DNA of 64,000 nt from Phoebastria nigripes. Taxonomy: Eukaryota; Chordata; Aves; Procellariiformes; Diomedeidae. Below the pieces are notes generated by a model, which did no database searches, had not been told where the DNA came from, and saw only the letters and a list, made by a program, of their open reading frames with translations. The translations under genes and the position numbers were made by a program. The stretch spans positions 318,373 to 382,372 of the forward strand of contig JAYKAV010001831.1 in assembly GCA_035582835.1 (NCBI GenBank). Reading direction: 5' to 3'. Shown one piece after another: positions 62,001 to 64,000 of this stretch (positions are counted from its first letter, which is position 1; every line of letters begins with the position of its first letter).

Positions 62001-62295
62001 CATAGATAGAAGAGAACAGTATAGTTCAGTTGGAAGGGACCTACAACGATCAGCTAGTCCAACTGCCTGACCAATTTAGGGCTGACCAAAAGTTAAAGAA
62101 GATTATTAAGGGCATTGTCCAAATGCCTCTTAAACACTGACAGGCATGGGGCATTGACCACCTATCTAGGAAGCCTGTTCCAGTGTTTGATTCCCCTCTT
62201 GGTAAAGAAATGTTTCTTAATATCCAGTCTGAACCTCCCCTCATGCAGCTTTGAACCATTCCCACGTGTTCTGTCACAGGATACCACGGATCACT
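62001..62295 (-). mobile_element. Avian CR1 LINE, 5'-truncated 3' end
   Basis: On the + strand the element starts with its 3' terminus (CATAGATAGAAGAGAACAGT, a trace of the terminal short repeats, then TTCAGTTGGAAGGGACCTAC). It runs through AGTCCAACTGCCTGACCAAT, TGTCCAAATGCCTCTTAAAC and CCTGTTCCAGTGTTTGA to TGAACCATTCCCACGTGTTC. These words and their order are characteristic of the 3' end of avian CR1 elements of the CR1-J/E type, which are common in Neoaves. It is truncated at its 5' end near 62,295, as most CR1 copies are, so only the 3' tail region remains and no reverse transcriptase is encoded. Divergence is moderate, much less than in the other CR1 fossils here. Confidence 0.94.
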
Positions 62296-64000
62296 CCCAT
62301 AAATAGAAAAGATGCTAATTTTTGGATTGCAACTGTACAAACTTGTTCAGAAAGCATTTTCTGCTGTAATCTGTTCCATCAGAAACCTGTTTTTTCTTTT
62401 TGTCTACATCTGTTGCTCAGTACTAACCCTCATATTATGCCCTCTCCAGCATTCCCCTTGCATACAAGGTTCTCAAAAGCAAACACTTTCAAATATGTTT
62501 CTGTGTTCCTAGTGAAAAAAACAGATCTCAGGATGTTCAGATAACATACAATATGTTTTTATTTAATGCAGAGAGATGCAAGAAAAAAACCATGTTGACC
62601 TCTCTCCAGTAAGTTTTCTCAAGAACATTGCAAAATACATGTAAACTCCCTTGGCCTATTCAACCTTTCCAGATGCAGCGTTCTCCTGGGTAGCTAGACA
62701 GATGTAGAGTCAAGTGGGAGTACAGATAAGCATGTTGGATACCACCACTGTACTGAGATATGTAGGCCTCCATATGGTAAGGTAAATGCCATCGTCTTTT
62801 CCCCATTTTAAAGTTTCCTATGAGCAAAGTTTAGCCCTATCTGTGGTTACAGAACAAAGGATAAATCTTCTCTGTATGCATTTTATAAAATAGCTCTTTC
62901 ATTTAATCATTTATGGGACGTTATAGCTGGAATACATAAAATGTTACAATATTTATTTCTCCTTCAGAATTGCTGGGGTTTTTCCTCATCTGTGGAAATG
63001 ACTTGCTCTTACTGAGCAGTGTCTGATCTGCATGTCCGTGTTCTGTGGTTACTTTAACGCCACAGTATTTCAGATTCAGCTTCTTGAACTAAAAAGTATA
63101 GGAAACTCAAAGAGAAAAATATTACCAAAGTAACTTGATTAAAGAGTGCTGTAGGGAAGATCGATGTGCATGCTCAAAATGGCACTCAGGGAAAATGTTG
63201 TGTTGAAAAACAATAAAAAAAATTACATTGATGTTTCAGAGGATGTAAATGTGAGATTCTGTTTTCAGAATTGCTTTAGCGTCAGACATACTTACCTATA
63301 ATTGACTGTATTTTGAAACTTTGTCATCTATCCTCATTTCTCTATCTGCCTTTGTAACACATCTTTCCAGACAGCACGTGGTCTGGATTTCATTCTCTGT
63401 AAAATTCCCTGTCCTCCTGCAGTAATCCCCAGTTTCAAAATTAGGGCATAACTGGCCTGCCTTCGTGCTAAAGCAGTTGATCAACCCTCTTACAGGGACT
63501 TACAGCTCTTGTTTTTCAGAGCTATGGGGACCATGGTGCTGATGGTCTCACAAAACATTGGGATTATACTTTTTCCCCTCCATCTGTGAATTCTCTTCAT
63601 GTCTGCAGCATTTACACAGCATGGAATGAGTGGAAGAAAAGTCTTCAATGGATGAAAAGACAGAGCAGAAATATTTGGAGCAAGGGGGCATTTCCACAGC
63701 AGTGACTGAGTGCAGGGTGAACTTGGCAAATCTATACAGACTGACTAGAGGGGATGATGGGTATCACCTTCCCTCACTTAGGACAAATGTATTTCAGAAA
63801 CAGAGAACTAGTTTCTTGTTCCAGCACTTGCAAAAGAACCCCCTGATCCTTGGTCATGGTTTTCTGGGCTCGGGTCTTGAACTCAGGTAGAAGCGGTGAA
63901 TTTCTTCTCTCTGGCTGGCCAGATCACTCTGCTTGCCTCCTTTCCCCAGGGCAGGCAGGTTTACTTTTTTTTTTTTTTTCATCTCAAGGCCATTATGCAG
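62296..64000. other. Unique non-coding stretch to the window edge
   Basis: No further repeat recognised apart from a T run near 63,965. The + strand frame at 63,630-63,890 (beginning MEEKSSMDEKTEQKYLEQGG) has a charged composition over its first half, but no acceptor, donor or known domain supports it. It continues as ordinary T-rich sequence. Confidence 0.4.

Noticed and set aside
1..64000. Microbial systems (CRISPR arrays, defence islands, operons, phage)
   Set aside because: No repeat-spacer arrays, ribosome-binding sites or long gene-dense frames. Sequence style and CR1 elements show vertebrate DNA.

Overview
This window looks like nuclear DNA of a bird, most likely a neoavian one. The clearest evidence is a well-preserved 3' end of an avian CR1 LINE at about 62.0-62.3 kb, plus three much older CR1 fossils (about 14.3-14.8, 22.7-23.1 and 39.5-39.6 kb). 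The rest fits a vertebrate intron or gene desert: AT-rich, T-rich on the + strand, CpG-poor except in a few patches, sparse in repeats, and with no long open reading frame. The longest frames (about 110-160 codons) are of the size and composition expected by chance. There are no bacterial-style genes, operons, CRISPR arrays or ribosomal RNA genes, and I found no new multi-gene system.

Layout. 0-11.6 kb: unique sequence with one GC-rich patch at 1.5-1.7 kb. 11.6-13.6 kb: an A/G-rich tract of unlike composition, perhaps an old insertion, followed by a decayed CR1 reverse-transcriptase fragment. 15-28 kb: unique sequence with a second old CR1, a 14-bp G run and small hairpins. 28-31 kb: a possible signal-peptide exon (28.6 kb) with a strong splice donor, a 78-bp uninterrupted T run, and a compact G-quadruplex motif. 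31-45 kb: unique sequence with small tandem duplications, a tRNA-like fossil at 35.1 kb, an old CR1 3' tail and a GC-rich patch at 40.6-40.9 kb. 45-54 kb: a possible internal exon at 45.0 kb, then the best coding candidate, a terminal exon at 49,981-50,133 with a strong acceptor, 50 open codons and a stop, followed by AATAAA signals at 50.27 and 53.81 kb that could bound a long 3' UTR. 54-64 kb: probably intergenic, holding segments that look like conserved regulatory elements, a small CpG-rich island with a TATA-like box (59.2-59.9 kb) and the young CR1.

The three candidate exons are compatible in reading phase (28,683 ends with one spare base; 44,975 needs one; 45,114 ends on a codon boundary; 49,981 begins on one). 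One + strand gene of at least 21.5 kb is therefore possible. This is an inference: strong-looking acceptors are common by chance in T-rich DNA, and I do not recognise the protein. Transcript or cross-species conservation data would decide it.
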